From assembly GCA_041946675.1 (NCBI GenBank), contig JBHGAU010000020.1, positions 1 through 64,000 on the forward strand: a stretch of DNA of 64,000 bases. Reading direction: 5' to 3'. Positions 9,399 to 19,050 of this stretch are shown here, in pieces. How positions within the stretch are numbered: the stretch's first letter is position 1; the number at the start of each line of letters is the position of its first letter. The notes under the pieces are model-generated. The model saw only the letters and a list, made by a program, of their open reading frames with translations. It was not told the origin of the DNA and made no database searches. The stretch comes from CAWBKV01 sp041946675. Its GTDB lineage: Archaea > Halobacteriota > Methanosarcinia > Methanotrichales > Methanotrichaceae. Both the position numbers and the translations under genes were made by a program.

Positions 9399-11057
9399 TT
9401 ACATTTTCATCGCAGACATGTTCGTATCTGATACATTGGTTCTTTGTGCAGCCCCTACTGACTCGACTACGAATTGGCCGGTCATCTGTGTTGGATGTAT
9501 ATCGCACCTGAAGAAGTAGGTTCCAGCCTGTGAAGGTGCTGTGAAGACATATGTCGTCTTGGCAGGGCCGGTGATGACATTGCCCTTGAAGATAGTTGTA
9601 GTTGCAGAAGAATCTGTATATGCAGCAAAGTTATGAGGAACGCCGCTGTCCTTATTATTAAAATTTATAGTAACCTTAGCACCGGCAGGAACTGTGATGG
9701 TATTCTTATCGAAGGCTAGATTTTCTGCAATCAAATCCAAGGTAATGGTTTGAGACCCTGATCCAACTGCGGCAGCATTCTGGCTTGAAGTCGGTGATCC
9801 AAGTCCAGACGCGGCATTTAAGGCTTGCGTTTGGGAAGCTGTCCCAGGTGTAAGATACACAAGATTGTCCTTGGATACAACATAGAAGTTGCCTGTCATT
9901 ACCTTAGGGTGGACATCGCATCTGAAGAAATAGATGCCAGGATCAACCGGCGCATTAAATGTATATATTATCTGCTTCGGCCCCACGACCACAGGTCCCT
10001 GATAAATGACCGTATCGGCCCCTGAATTCGCATAGACGGCGAAGTTGTGGGGCATACCGACATCGAGGTTGTAGAAATCGATGTTTACCTGTGCACCCGC
10101 TAGAACTGTGATATTATCTTTATCAAAATTTATATCCTTCGCCAGAAGGTCTATGGTAATTCTTGTAGAAGGCTGAGGAGAAGTTGTTGATATGGGCACT
10201 TCTGTTGGAATCTCGCTCTTGGGGTAAGGCCCGTTATAGGGCGTAACGATAACCTGGCCCTTCATATAGGGATGGATTGTGCAGTAGTAATTGTAAGTGC
10301 CAGGATCATTGAATGTGTAGTTGAACATCCTGCCCGGTCTCAATATTCCTGAATCGAATGTACCGTTTGTGCTTGTGACTGTGTGAGGAACGGTATCAAG
10401 GTTTATCCATGTTACTGAAGTCCCAGCCTGAACAGTAACAGTACTCGGGTCGAAGGCAAAGTCCTTGATATTTATTGGTGTTTTCATCTGCGCTGAAGCC
10501 GTTGCTGCAGCGCCAGTGTTCTGTGCTGCTGATGTAGTTGCTGCAGACTGCGGTCCAGTCTTCGAGGGCTGTACTATGAACCTGCCCGTCATGGTTGTCG
10601 GGTGAATGTCACAACGGAAGAAGTATGTTGCAGCCTCGGAAGGTGCCGTAAAGGTATACACTATCTTGGACGAGCCTGTGATTATCTTGCCCTGGAAGAT
10701 CGTCTCTGATGCAGAAGGCGAATCATAAACCGCAAAGTTATGCGGAACCCCTGAATCCTGATTATCGAAGTACATTGTAACGTTTGCTCCTGCTGGAACG
10801 GTAATAGAGGTCTGATTGAAGGCTATATTCTTGGCCATTAGATAGATCGTCACTTCATTCGAGGATAGCTCTGCGGGCGCACTCATATTCATTTGTGCCG
10901 GGCTAGTGAATGTTTGATTTGCAAGCGTATGATTTTCAGTCGCATGAGATGCAGTCAAAGAGCTGCTGTTCGAAGTAGGCTCTCTCTGCAGACATCCCGA
11001 CGTAAATAGAGCACCTACTATTATTAAACAGACAAAAATCAAACAGGATTTCATCAT
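9399..11057 (-). CDS. Lipoprotein with four tandem cupredoxin domains
   Basis: 552 residues. The N-terminus has a lipobox (ALFTSGC, Cys22), so it is predicted to be lipid-anchored outside the cell. Four copper domains follow, joined by Ser/Thr/Ala linkers: about 68-163 (H106, C149, H152, M156), 194-273 (H225, C259, H262, M265), 300-394 (H337, C380, H383, M387) and 436-533 (H475, C518, H521, M525). All sixteen copper ligands are present. Domains 1, 3 and 4 have C-x2-H-x3-M and match the domains of the two downstream genes. Domain 2 has C-x2-H-x2-M, as in halocyanin/plastocyanin, and so has a different origin. Four redox sites in one chain would suit a multi-step extracellular relay. Partner inferred to be the quinoprotein next door. 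Confidence 0.9.
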   Translation of the reverse strand: MMKSCLIFVCLIIVGALFTSGCLQREPTSNSSSLTASHATENHTLANQTFTSPAQMNMSAPAELSSNEVTIYLMAKNIAFNQTSITVPAGANVTMYFDNQDSGVPHNFAVYDSPSASETIFQGKIITGSSKIVYTFTAPSEAATYFFRCDIHPTTMTGRFIVQPSKTGPQSAATTSAAQNTGAAATASAQMKTPINIKDFAFDPSTVTVQAGTSVTWINLDTVPHTVTSTNGTFDSGILRPGRMFNYTFNDPGTYNYYCTIHPYMKGQVIVTPYNGPYPKSEIPTEVPISTTSPQPSTRITIDLLAKDINFDKDNITVLAGAQVNIDFYNLDVGMPHNFAVYANSGADTVIYQGPVVVGPKQIIYTFNAPVDPGIYFFRCDVHPKVMTGNFYVVSKDNLVYLTPGTASQTQALNAASGLGSPTSSQNAAAVGSGSQTITLDLIAENLAFDKNTITVPAGAKVTINFNNKDSGVPHNFAAYTDSSATTTIFKGNVITGPAKTTYVFTAPSQAGTYFFRCDIHPTQMTGQFVVESVGAAQRTNVSDTNMSAMKM

Positions 11058-11158
11058 CCCAGAATCAACCTATATAGTAATATAAATTTTAAAAACTTAA
11101 AGCTGGCGGTGGCTGTATTGATAAAATTGCAATCTCATTACAAACATCGAGGGCTCAA

Positions 11159-12298
11159 TCATTTGACAACGATTTTCTGCGGCCTCGCTGCAGGGGCGCT
11201 CTCAGGCTTACCTGTCTCTCCGAAGATGAATCTATCCACCATCTCCTTTGCGACCTCATCGGGATACTGCACTGGAGGATGCTTCATTGTATATGCAGAT
11301 ATGGCCAGAAGCGGTCCTGCGATCTTTCTATCCATTGCCAGCTTGCATACCCTGATTGCATCAATTGAGCTGCCGCCGCTATTCGGGGAATCCTCTACAG
11401 ACAGCCGGAGCTCCAGATTTATGGGCACATCCCCAAAGATCCTTCCCTCCATGCGCAGGAAGCAGACTTTGTTATCCTTCTGCCATGGCACATAATCAGA
11501 GGGTCCGATGTGAATATTATCCTCGTCCAAGGGCTTATCCAGGATCGACTGGACTGCCTCTGTCTTGGAGATCTTCTTGGATTTCAGACGGTCACGGTTG
11601 AGCATATTGAGAAAATCGGTGTTTCCGCCGGTATTGAGCTGATAAGTCCTATCCAGTGTACAGGCTCGGTCCTTGAAGAGCTGCGTCAGGACCCTGTGGA
11701 CGATCGTGGCTCCAATCTGGGATTTGATATCATCGCCGACTATTGGAACTCCTCTATCCTCAAACTTTTTTGCCCATTCAGGATTGGATGCTATGAAGAC
11801 AGGCATGCAGTTAACGAAACCGACACCTCCGTCCAAGGCTGCCTGTGCATAGAACCGTGTGGCCTGCTCCGAACCTACAGGCATATAATTCACAAGAACA
11901 TCGGCACCGCTGTCCTCGAGCTCCTGCCTGACATCGCAAGGCTTCACATCGCTTACGAGGAATCTCTTATCCTCCGGATAGTTCAGCATGTGAGGGGCAA
12001 CGCCATCAAGAACTGGGCCCATTTTGACCTCGACTCCTTTGCGGGGAATATCCGGATAAAATACCTTGGTGCAATTCGGCAGGGCGAAGATTGCCTCGCT
12101 CACATCGCTGCCGACTTTGCGCGCATCTATATCGAAGGCAGCCACGATATCTATATCGCCAGCTCTGTATCCGCCGATATCATAATGCATCAAGCCGATG
12201 CAATTATCCTCATTTGCATATTTATAATATTCAATTCCTTGAATCAGAGAGCTTGCGCAGTTTCCTATACCTGCAACTGCCAATTTTATCTTTTTCAA
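11159..12298 (-). CDS. ino1: myo-Inositol-1-phosphate synthase
   Basis: 379 residues. A Rossmann NAD site is at the N-terminus (AVAGIGNCASSL), and the family signature NTGGNTDFLNML lies near residue 230, with further conserved blocks GDDIKSQIGATIVHR and LRLSVEDSPNSGG. It converts glucose-6-phosphate to inositol phosphate, the precursor of archaeal phosphatidylinositol lipids and di-inositol phosphate solutes. The start is TTG, eight bases after GGAGGGG. Cytoplasmic. It is monocistronic by spacing. Family confident. Confidence 0.93.
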   Translation of the reverse strand: MKKIKLAVAGIGNCASSLIQGIEYYKYANEDNCIGLMHYDIGGYRAGDIDIVAAFDIDARKVGSDVSEAIFALPNCTKVFYPDIPRKGVEVKMGPVLDGVAPHMLNYPEDKRFLVSDVKPCDVRQELEDSGADVLVNYMPVGSEQATRFYAQAALDGGVGFVNCMPVFIASNPEWAKKFEDRGVPIVGDDIKSQIGATIVHRVLTQLFKDRACTLDRTYQLNTGGNTDFLNMLNRDRLKSKKISKTEAVQSILDKPLDEDNIHIGPSDYVPWQKDNKVCFLRMEGRIFGDVPINLELRLSVEDSPNSGGSSIDAIRVCKLAMDRKIAGPLLAISAYTMKHPPVQYPDEVAKEMVDRFIFGETGKPESAPAARPQKIVVK

Positions 12299-12447
12299 CC
12301 TCTTTTCCCCTCCTGGGTCATGCGAGGCTCACAGGCCAAGTCCGGAGTCGCAGCTTCGTATAATGAGAGGACGTATTTAACACTATAGGCCAAGTTATCC
12401 CAGGGCATATTATTCCCAAGCATATTATTCCATAGCATATCCGTTCA

Positions 12448-13338
12448 CTATTCCTCAATCGGCTGCATTATCGAGCTGAGGGTCCGGAATAGTTCCTGCT
12501 CAAGCACCATTCTGCCTTCATCGCTGTCCTCGTACTCTATCACTTGGGTTTTGGGGATGTCCACCAGATAATTTGAGCCTTGCGGGCTGATAAGTATTGT
12601 CTCCTTTCCGACAGTATGGGCGATGCCAAGGCCGTACATCACGCCGGGATCTGGCCCAGTAAGATCTGCTATTATGATACGCGCCTTGTTGAGTGATATC
12701 CATAATTCTCTAACGGCAGATCTTCCCACTCTAATATCTTCTGCCGTATCTGTTATCATCCCACTCTCCCGAGCAGCTTTTACTATTGTATTATAATTCT
12801 TTCTGCCATCTTCATTTATCGGCATTAGCAGCAATGCCAATTGATTCTCAATGGCAGGGGGTGCAGGCCCAAAGATCGGCCTTGTACGCAAGAGGCTGAG
12901 GAGCCCAATGAACCTGCTGAACTCGGAGTCGATATGCTCATTTGCTATCTTCTTCAGCTCCTCATATCGCTGATCGGTCTTCTGATCAAGCAGGCCTGCC
13001 GGAAACAGGATTATGAAAGGGTCCTCGAAACCGAACTCCCATTGAGCACTGCTGTTGATCTTCTGGCGAGACCATACCGATTCAGGAGTATAGATGTAGG
13101 TGGAGAACCTGTTTCGCGTGCTGAACTGCCCCGCAACGAAAAGGCTTTCCTTATCCAATATCACAACCATGCTGCAGGGAAGCTGACTTCGGACTATCCC
13201 CTTCTGTAGATGGCGATCCTCAGTTGTTGCATCAATGATCGCCATGAACTCTTGGAGCTGCTTGTCGACCTTCTCCTGAAGCTCAAGGGGCATATTGCCG
13301 CTTCGCATTCCCGCATTATTCAACATAAGTAAATACAT
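12448..13338 (-). CDS. Protein with C-terminal TIR/deoxyribosyltransferase-like nucleotide-binding domain
   Basis: 296 residues. The C-terminal 130 residues carry a pattern common to the nucleoside 2-deoxyribosyltransferase/TIR-like superfamily: LLLMPINEDG, an acidic helix, ARIIIADLTGPDPGVMYGLG and GKETILISP. In relatives this domain binds nucleotides or NAD and is often found in stress or antiviral signalling, though many members are unstudied. The N-terminal half is predicted soluble alpha/beta and is not recognised. There is no signal peptide or membrane segment. No neighbouring gene points to a defence system, so the function stays open. Confidence 0.6.
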   Translation of the reverse strand: MYLLMLNNAGMRSGNMPLELQEKVDKQLQEFMAIIDATTEDRHLQKGIVRSQLPCSMVVILDKESLFVAGQFSTRNRFSTYIYTPESVWSRQKINSSAQWEFGFEDPFIILFPAGLLDQKTDQRYEELKKIANEHIDSEFSRFIGLLSLLRTRPIFGPAPPAIENQLALLLMPINEDGRKNYNTIVKAARESGMITDTAEDIRVGRSAVRELWISLNKARIIIADLTGPDPGVMYGLGIAHTVGKETILISPQGSNYLVDIPKTQVIEYEDSDEGRMVLEQELFRTLSSIMQPIEE

Positions 13339-13472
13339 CTTAGCATAAATTACTTAAGACTATCCTGGTCGTTTTCTAAGAAAGTTGACTAAAAATAATA
13401 CAGTTAATATGATGATATAAAAATAATATTTAATATCACTGCTCTCTTCTCAGTTAGCTCGCACTGCCATGA

Positions 13473-13502
13473 AAACTTATGGATAAAAAACTTATGGATA
13501 AA
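13473..13502. repeat. 15-bp tandem duplication after tldD
   Basis: AAACTTATGGATAAA occurs twice without a gap in the short region past the tldD stop. No function is visible. Confidence 0.8.
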
Positions 13503-13512
13503 AGGCTTTAAT

Positions 13513-14832
13513 TTATCCTGCCCCACCAACCGTCGCCTTCCCGATCAGCAAGTGCGGCGATCCATCGCTCACCGGCACGAGCTGCCCACCTTTGCCGCAT
13601 CTGCCGGAGTTGAACTTAAGGTCGCTCCCTACCGCCTTCACTTCTTTAAGTATCTCCATGATCTTTCCGGAAAGCGAAACGTCCCTGAGCAGCTTGGTCT
13701 TCTCACCGTTCTCTATGAGATAGCCGCGCTTGGCATTGAACTGGAAAACGCCCTCGGCAGTGTTCACCTGGCCGCCTCTGCTGCCCATAAGGTAAACGCC
13801 GTCTCCAAGCTCTTCGAAGATCTCATCGAGCGTCCAGTCGCCATTGGCAATGTAAGTGTTGCTCATCCTCACAATAGGCCTATCTGTTCCCTGGGCCCGC
13901 GCATTTCTCGGGATGCCGCCCATTCTTCCTGCAGTCTCACGGGAATGAAGGTACGAGTTCAGGATCCCGTTTTTGACAAGAACAGTCTCCTGAGAAAGGC
14001 TTCCCTCATCATCGAAAGGATAGTAGCCGTTCTGCATCATGCTCGGGTCATCTTTGACTGTTACAAGCTCTGATCCGATCTGCTGGCCAAGCATCCCTTC
14101 AAGGCATGATCCGCCCTCAAGGATTATGTCAGCCTCTGTTGCATGCCCCACAGCCTCATGGACGAACACTCCTGCAAGCTCCTGGTCAAGAATAACAGGG
14201 AAGCTTCCGCCTGATGGGGCTTCAGCATCCAGTAGAGCCACTGCCGTTTCGCCGACCTGCCTTGCAAGGGCAATAGGGTTCTCCCTGTCAAAAATCTCCA
14301 GGCCGCCAATGCCCGCTCTGCCTTCGCCGCTGGTTTGAAAAAGGCCGTCGCGCTTGGCCACAGCACTTATCACAAAGCCCATCCTAGTTAACTCTGAATC
14401 AAGATCCAAACCCTCTGAGTTCATGTAATGGGCTTTCAGCTCGACTTCAGAGTAAACTGCCTGGGTGCTTGAGATTCCTTTGATCTTGCTCGCAGTTTCG
14501 ATCTCCCTCAGAAGCTCGACCTTCTCCTCCAGAGATAGGTCCCTCGGATCCTTCTTGACTGGGATTGACTGGCTTTTGCCTGATGGGGCCTCTGCAAGCT
14601 TCAGCTCCTTTTTGCCGATCTTCCGGGCCATCCTCTTCGCAAGATCGATCTCCTTCTCAAGCCCATCAATATTATCGGTAGTTACAAAACCCCAGGCGCC
14701 ACCTGATAGGGCACGCACAGATGCTCCCTGAAAAGGTGCCTCAGAGATCTCATCGAGCTTGCCGTTATCCAATATTATCCTTGTCAGGCTGCCCCTTAAA
14801 ACTCGCACGTCATAGAAACCAGAATCCGACAT
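13513..14832 (-). CDS. tldD: TldD-family metalloprotease
   Basis: 439 residues of the TldD/PmbA family. The family zinc motif is visible as HEAVGHATEAD near residue 230 (H-E-x3-H), and the C-terminal beta domain has the usual MSNTYI and GGQVNTAEGVFQF blocks. The ATG overlaps the lonB stop by one base (TGATG), which indicates translational coupling; a TTG three bases upstream is the alternative. In bacteria TldD works with TldE (PmbA) as a heterodimer that degrades unfolded peptides. No tldE is in this window. Context puts it in a proteostasis operon with LonB and CDC48. Confidence 0.9.
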   Translation of the reverse strand: MSDSGFYDVRVLRGSLTRIILDNGKLDEISEAPFQGASVRALSGGAWGFVTTDNIDGLEKEIDLAKRMARKIGKKELKLAEAPSGKSQSIPVKKDPRDLSLEEKVELLREIETASKIKGISSTQAVYSEVELKAHYMNSEGLDLDSELTRMGFVISAVAKRDGLFQTSGEGRAGIGGLEIFDRENPIALARQVGETAVALLDAEAPSGGSFPVILDQELAGVFVHEAVGHATEADIILEGGSCLEGMLGQQIGSELVTVKDDPSMMQNGYYPFDDEGSLSQETVLVKNGILNSYLHSRETAGRMGGIPRNARAQGTDRPIVRMSNTYIANGDWTLDEIFEELGDGVYLMGSRGGQVNTAEGVFQFNAKRGYLIENGEKTKLLRDVSLSGKIMEILKEVKAVGSDLKFNSGRCGKGGQLVPVSDGSPHLLIGKATVGGAG

Positions 14833-16832
14833 CAAATATCAAAGGCTCCTGAAGGAGAGGAGATAGGTTCAGGAAGACTGATACCTATCGCTTTCTCAGC
14901 AGCGAACTTCTTCAGCTTCTCGATCAGCCTTGTTCTCTGGCTTCCCATTGCGTACTCGAATACCTCGCCTATTGTCGAGACCGGTATGACCTTCACCTTG
15001 TCCTTGAAGGATTCATCGATCAGCACATCGCCCATATTCAGCTTGGGTATAAGCACCGTCCCTATGCCGGCTGCAGCAGCAGCCTCGATCTTCTGCGTCA
15101 CGCCGCCGACCGGCAGAACGTCGCCGCGGACCGACAGAGAGCCCGTCATTGCAACCGTCTGCTTTACTGGAACGCCCTCAAGGGCAGATATCACTGCTGT
15201 TGCTATTGATATGGATGCGCTGTCTCCTTCAACGCCCTCATAGGTTCCAATGAACTGGATATGGACATCCTTGCTTGTGATGTCCTCGCCCATGAACTTC
15301 TTGATCAGGGCGGAAACGTTTGTCACCGCCTCTTTGGCGATCTCCTGCAGCTTGCCTGTTGCTATGACCTTGCCCTCTTCCTTCGACTGGGCAGGAGTTA
15401 CCTCAGCCATTATCGGCAGGACAATTCCCGAATCCCCCATGACTGCCAGGCCGTTTACTCTTCCGACCTCGTCGCCGGTGGAATGGAACATACTGTAATC
15501 CTTGCGTTTCTCAAGGTAGCGATCTGCCAGCTGCTGCTCAACAGATCTTGCCATCTTCTTGGCCTGCAGGACATGCCTTGCCTCTGTGAAGGATGCGCCC
15601 TCTGCACGGGCGATATCACCTGAAACTCTTATCAGGCCGCCAAGGTCGCGGAGCATCAGCGTCAGATGGCCTTTTCTTCCAGCTCTCCTCTTGGCCTCAC
15701 GCATAATTTCGGCTACTGCATCGTGAGTGAAATGAGGAATCTTGCCATCCCTGACGACCTCCTGGGCAACGAACCTTATGAGCTTGTTGCGGTTCTCCAA
15801 TGTATCATCCATCGTATCTCGCATATAGACCTCGTATCCATATCCTTTGATACGAGACCTGAGAGCGGGATGCATTCCCTGAACAGCATCCAGGTTTCCT
15901 GCAACAATCATTATGAAGTTGCATGGTACTGGCTCTGTTCTAACCAGGGCGCCTGAGGAGCGCTCGCTCTGGCCCGTGATCTGGTACTCTCCCTCTTGAA
16001 GAGCAGTGAGCAGGCTCTGCTGCGATTCAAGCCTCAGCGTATTGACCTCATCTATGAACAGGACTCCTTTGTGGGCCTTGTGAATTGCGCCGGATTCAAC
16101 CCTTTCGTGCGAAGGCGTCTCAAGGCCGCCGGACTGGAACGGGTCATGTCTGACATCGCCCAGCAGTGCTCCGGCATGTGCACCAGTCGCATCGACATAT
16201 GGAGCCTTCTTCTTGCCGGCGTTGTCTACAAGCAGCTTTGGAACAATAGCATCTTCTTTGGGCAGCATGTAACGCATCGATAGGAATATCAGAGCCGCTG
16301 CTATTACGCCGAAGAGCAGCTGGCCGGTGTAGTACGCATAGACTATCAATGCCATCACGATCAACATGAAGAACATGTTGCGCGTCTGCGTCTTCTTCCT
16401 TGCCTCCATCTTCTGGGCTTCTACTATCTGCTTGCCCCTTCCGGCAGGCACGACCCTGACGCGCGGAGTATTGTTATCTTCTGAATTGTGGTAGACCAGG
16501 ACATCCTGCAGCTCCTCAACAGGTAAGAGCTCAGCCATCGCTTTTCCGAGCATGGACTTACCAGTACCTGGAGATCCGATGAGCATGACATGGCGTCTCT
16601 GTCGGGCCGCCTTTTTTATGACCTCAACCGCTTCATCCTGGCCGATCACCTGATCGATAAGGTTCTCAGGCACATTAATGCCGCTTGTATCTTTGAAATC
16701 GATATCGCCAAGCAGCTCTTTTGATTCTTCTTCGTGAGTCAAGTTTTCGGCCCTCATATCTTCATTTGGCATTCCTGGCTCATATATCTGGTGCTTTAAA
16801 TGGTACTTTAGCTCCTGATCTGATCTTGTCAA
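14832..16832 (-). CDS. lonB: Membrane-anchored archaeal Lon protease (LonB)
   Basis: 666 residues. The AAA+ domain has Walker A GSPGTGKSML near residue 86. Two transmembrane helices are inserted in the AAA module (about residues 153-190: FFMLIVMALIVYAYY and GVIAAALIFLSM), the hallmark of archaeal LonB. Walker B is GVLFIDEVN near residue 262. The C-terminal peptidase has the catalytic serine in EGDSAS and the lysine in GGVTQKIEAA. It degrades unfolded membrane and cytosolic proteins. The start is TTG, preceded by GAGGTG inside the cdc48 stop region. cdc48 ends 7 bp upstream and tldD overlaps downstream. Confidence 0.94.
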   Translation of the reverse strand: MTRSDQELKYHLKHQIYEPGMPNEDMRAENLTHEEESKELLGDIDFKDTSGINVPENLIDQVIGQDEAVEVIKKAARQRRHVMLIGSPGTGKSMLGKAMAELLPVEELQDVLVYHNSEDNNTPRVRVVPAGRGKQIVEAQKMEARKKTQTRNMFFMLIVMALIVYAYYTGQLLFGVIAAALIFLSMRYMLPKEDAIVPKLLVDNAGKKKAPYVDATGAHAGALLGDVRHDPFQSGGLETPSHERVESGAIHKAHKGVLFIDEVNTLRLESQQSLLTALQEGEYQITGQSERSSGALVRTEPVPCNFIMIVAGNLDAVQGMHPALRSRIKGYGYEVYMRDTMDDTLENRNKLIRFVAQEVVRDGKIPHFTHDAVAEIMREAKRRAGRKGHLTLMLRDLGGLIRVSGDIARAEGASFTEARHVLQAKKMARSVEQQLADRYLEKRKDYSMFHSTGDEVGRVNGLAVMGDSGIVLPIMAEVTPAQSKEEGKVIATGKLQEIAKEAVTNVSALIKKFMGEDITSKDVHIQFIGTYEGVEGDSASISIATAVISALEGVPVKQTVAMTGSLSVRGDVLPVGGVTQKIEAAAAAGIGTVLIPKLNMGDVLIDESFKDKVKVIPVSTIGEVFEYAMGSQRTRLIEKLKKFAAEKAIGISLPEPISSPSGAFDI

Positions 16833-16839
16833 GGCCCTA

Positions 16840-19050
16840 TTACACCTCGAAATTTCTTATCATCCTCGAATATTCTTCCAGCATTCCTTTTGATAGATGT
16901 GGCTTTATGTGGGCACACGCCTTTTCAAAGTGCTCTTTATTGATCTTAATTTTATCCAATATAAGCTCCTCTTTGCTCATTCCGGGCTTTATGTGCTCCC
17001 TGAGAGCGAGCATGCCCGCCTCGCGGCAGAGCATCTCTATATCCGCGCCGCTGTAGTTCTCCGTTCTCTCAGCCAGCCAATCATATGAGACATCCGATGC
17101 AGGCATCTTCGATATGTTGATCTTGAATATATTCTTCCTGGCCTCTTTATTTGGCATGGGGATATAAATTAACCGATCGAACCTCCCCGGTCTGAGAAGA
17201 GATCTGTCAAGAAGATCCGGCCTGTTTGTGGCTGCGAGTACAACCACATCCTTTAGCTCAATGAGGCCGTCAAGCTCTGTGAGGAACTGGCTGACTACAC
17301 GCTCCGTTACATGGCTCTCGGTTCCACTGCCACGAGCAGGAACTATCGAATCGATCTCATCGAAGAAGACCAATGCCGGAGCAGCCTGCTTGGCCTTGCG
17401 AAATACCTCTCTGATCGCGCGCTCAGACTCCCCTACCCATTTGCTCAGAATCTCGGGCCCTTTGATGCTTATGAAATTGACATTGATCTCTGTGGCAAGT
17501 GCTCTAGCAAGCAGCGTCTTTCCCGTTCCGGGCATTCCATACAGGAGAATTCCCCGAGGCGGCCTGATTCCGACAGACTCGAATGCATCAGGATATTTTA
17601 GCGGCCACTGCACAGATTCAATCATTGCCTGCTTCGCCTCGTCGAGCCCTCCAACCTGGTCCCAGTGGACTTCCGTTACCTCGACGAAGACCTCCCTCAT
17701 TGCAGAGGGCTCAATCTTCTTTAGGGCTTTGTAGAAGTCATCCTGTGTAACCCGAAGGTTCTCCAGGACTTCTACAGGTATGTCCTCTTTGATATCGAAG
17801 TCCGGCAGAGCCCTCTCCAATGTGCGCATTGCAGCCTCTTTGCAAAGCGCATAAAGATCCGCCCCGACGAAGCCGTGCGTCATCTCGGCAATCTCTTTCA
17901 GGTCAAGGGATTCGTCCAGGGGCATTCCCCTGGTGTGAACATAGAGGATCTCCAGTCGACCGTTCTTATTAGGGATTCCAACCTCTATCTCGCGATCGAA
18001 CCGTCCTCCTCTGCGTAGGGCCGAGTCGAGGGCATTGGGTCTATTGGTGGCAGCTATTACTATAAGCTCCCCTCTTGAGGACAGTCCATCCATGAGCGCG
18101 AGCAGCTGTGCAACTACCCGCCGCTCCATGTCCCCCGATACCTCCTCGCGTTTGGGCGCAATCGAGTCTATTTCATCAATGAATATAATCGAAGGGGCAG
18201 CCTTCTGGGCCTCCTCAAAGATCTGGCGCAACCGATGCTCGCTCTCGCCATAAAACTTTGAAACGATTTCAGGTCCCGAAATTGAGATGAAGTTGGCATC
18301 TGTCTCGCTCGCTACCGCTCGTGCGATCAAAGTCTTGCCCGTCCCCGGAGGGCCGTGAAGAAGGACTCCTCGTGGCGGATTTATTCCAAGCTTCGAGAAC
18401 AGCTCAGGATGGCGCAGAGGAACCTCGATCATCTCCCTGATCTCTCGGATCTCTCTAGCCAGGCCGCCTATATCCTCATATGAGATCTCCCTGACATTCA
18501 GGGATACCTCTTCGAGCGTCTCTCTGGTAATATTAATAATAGTATCAGGAGTGATCAGAACAGGCCCTGATGGAATTGTGCTCACAACAGCAAGGCTTAG
18601 GGTATTATTGATCATCTCCACACGCAGCATTTCACCCTTAATAACCGGTCTGCCCGCAAGCATCCTGAGAAGATACTGAGGCCCTCCTATCAGCCTGATC
18701 TGGCGCGTTGGAGCCATAACTACCTTCTTGGCAGGCTTTGCCTCCGCACGGCGAACCTTTACGCGGGTATCTATGCCTATGCCGAGATTGGCCCGTGTAT
18801 TCCCATCTATTCTGATTATATCCTGTGAATCCTCAGGATTTCCAGGCCAAGCTATTGCATACACCTTATCTTTTCCTTCGATCTCTACAACGCCGCTATT
18901 GTCGAGCAAGAGCTGCCTCATGACCTGGGCGCTCACCCTTGCGACACCTTTCCCCGCATCTTTGTGATAAGCTTCTGCCACTCTAACGGATATAACTTCA
19001 GGAGTGGCGCCTAAATCCTGCAAAGAGGTTGTGTGCTCTATATGCTCCAT
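16840..19050 (-). CDS. CDC48/VCP-type double AAA+ ATPase
   Basis: 736 residues with the full p97 layout: an N domain (1-190), then AAA D1 with GPPGTGKTLIARA and FIDEIDSIAPKR, then D2 with GMPGTGKTLLARA and VFFDEIDSIVPAR. Each AAA domain has its arginine-finger region. The archaeal homologue unfolds substrates, feeding proteases such as the proteasome. Its start codon lies inside the 3' end of the upstream regulator gene (13-bp overlap), and lonB starts 7 bp after its stop, so regulator, unfoldase, protease and peptidase form one transcription unit. Confidence 0.95.
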   Translation of the reverse strand: MEHIEHTTSLQDLGATPEVISVRVAEAYHKDAGKGVARVSAQVMRQLLLDNSGVVEIEGKDKVYAIAWPGNPEDSQDIIRIDGNTRANLGIGIDTRVKVRRAEAKPAKKVVMAPTRQIRLIGGPQYLLRMLAGRPVIKGEMLRVEMINNTLSLAVVSTIPSGPVLITPDTIINITRETLEEVSLNVREISYEDIGGLAREIREIREMIEVPLRHPELFSKLGINPPRGVLLHGPPGTGKTLIARAVASETDANFISISGPEIVSKFYGESEHRLRQIFEEAQKAAPSIIFIDEIDSIAPKREEVSGDMERRVVAQLLALMDGLSSRGELIVIAATNRPNALDSALRRGGRFDREIEVGIPNKNGRLEILYVHTRGMPLDESLDLKEIAEMTHGFVGADLYALCKEAAMRTLERALPDFDIKEDIPVEVLENLRVTQDDFYKALKKIEPSAMREVFVEVTEVHWDQVGGLDEAKQAMIESVQWPLKYPDAFESVGIRPPRGILLYGMPGTGKTLLARALATEINVNFISIKGPEILSKWVGESERAIREVFRKAKQAAPALVFFDEIDSIVPARGSGTESHVTERVVSQFLTELDGLIELKDVVVLAATNRPDLLDRSLLRPGRFDRLIYIPMPNKEARKNIFKINISKMPASDVSYDWLAERTENYSGADIEMLCREAGMLALREHIKPGMSKEELILDKIKINKEHFEKACAHIKPHLSKGMLEEYSRMIRNFEV

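Noticed and set aside
11510..12388. 292-codon open frame on the plus strand
   Set aside because: It is antisense to the inositol-phosphate synthase gene, whose motifs are unambiguous; the frame has no start signal or domain pattern.
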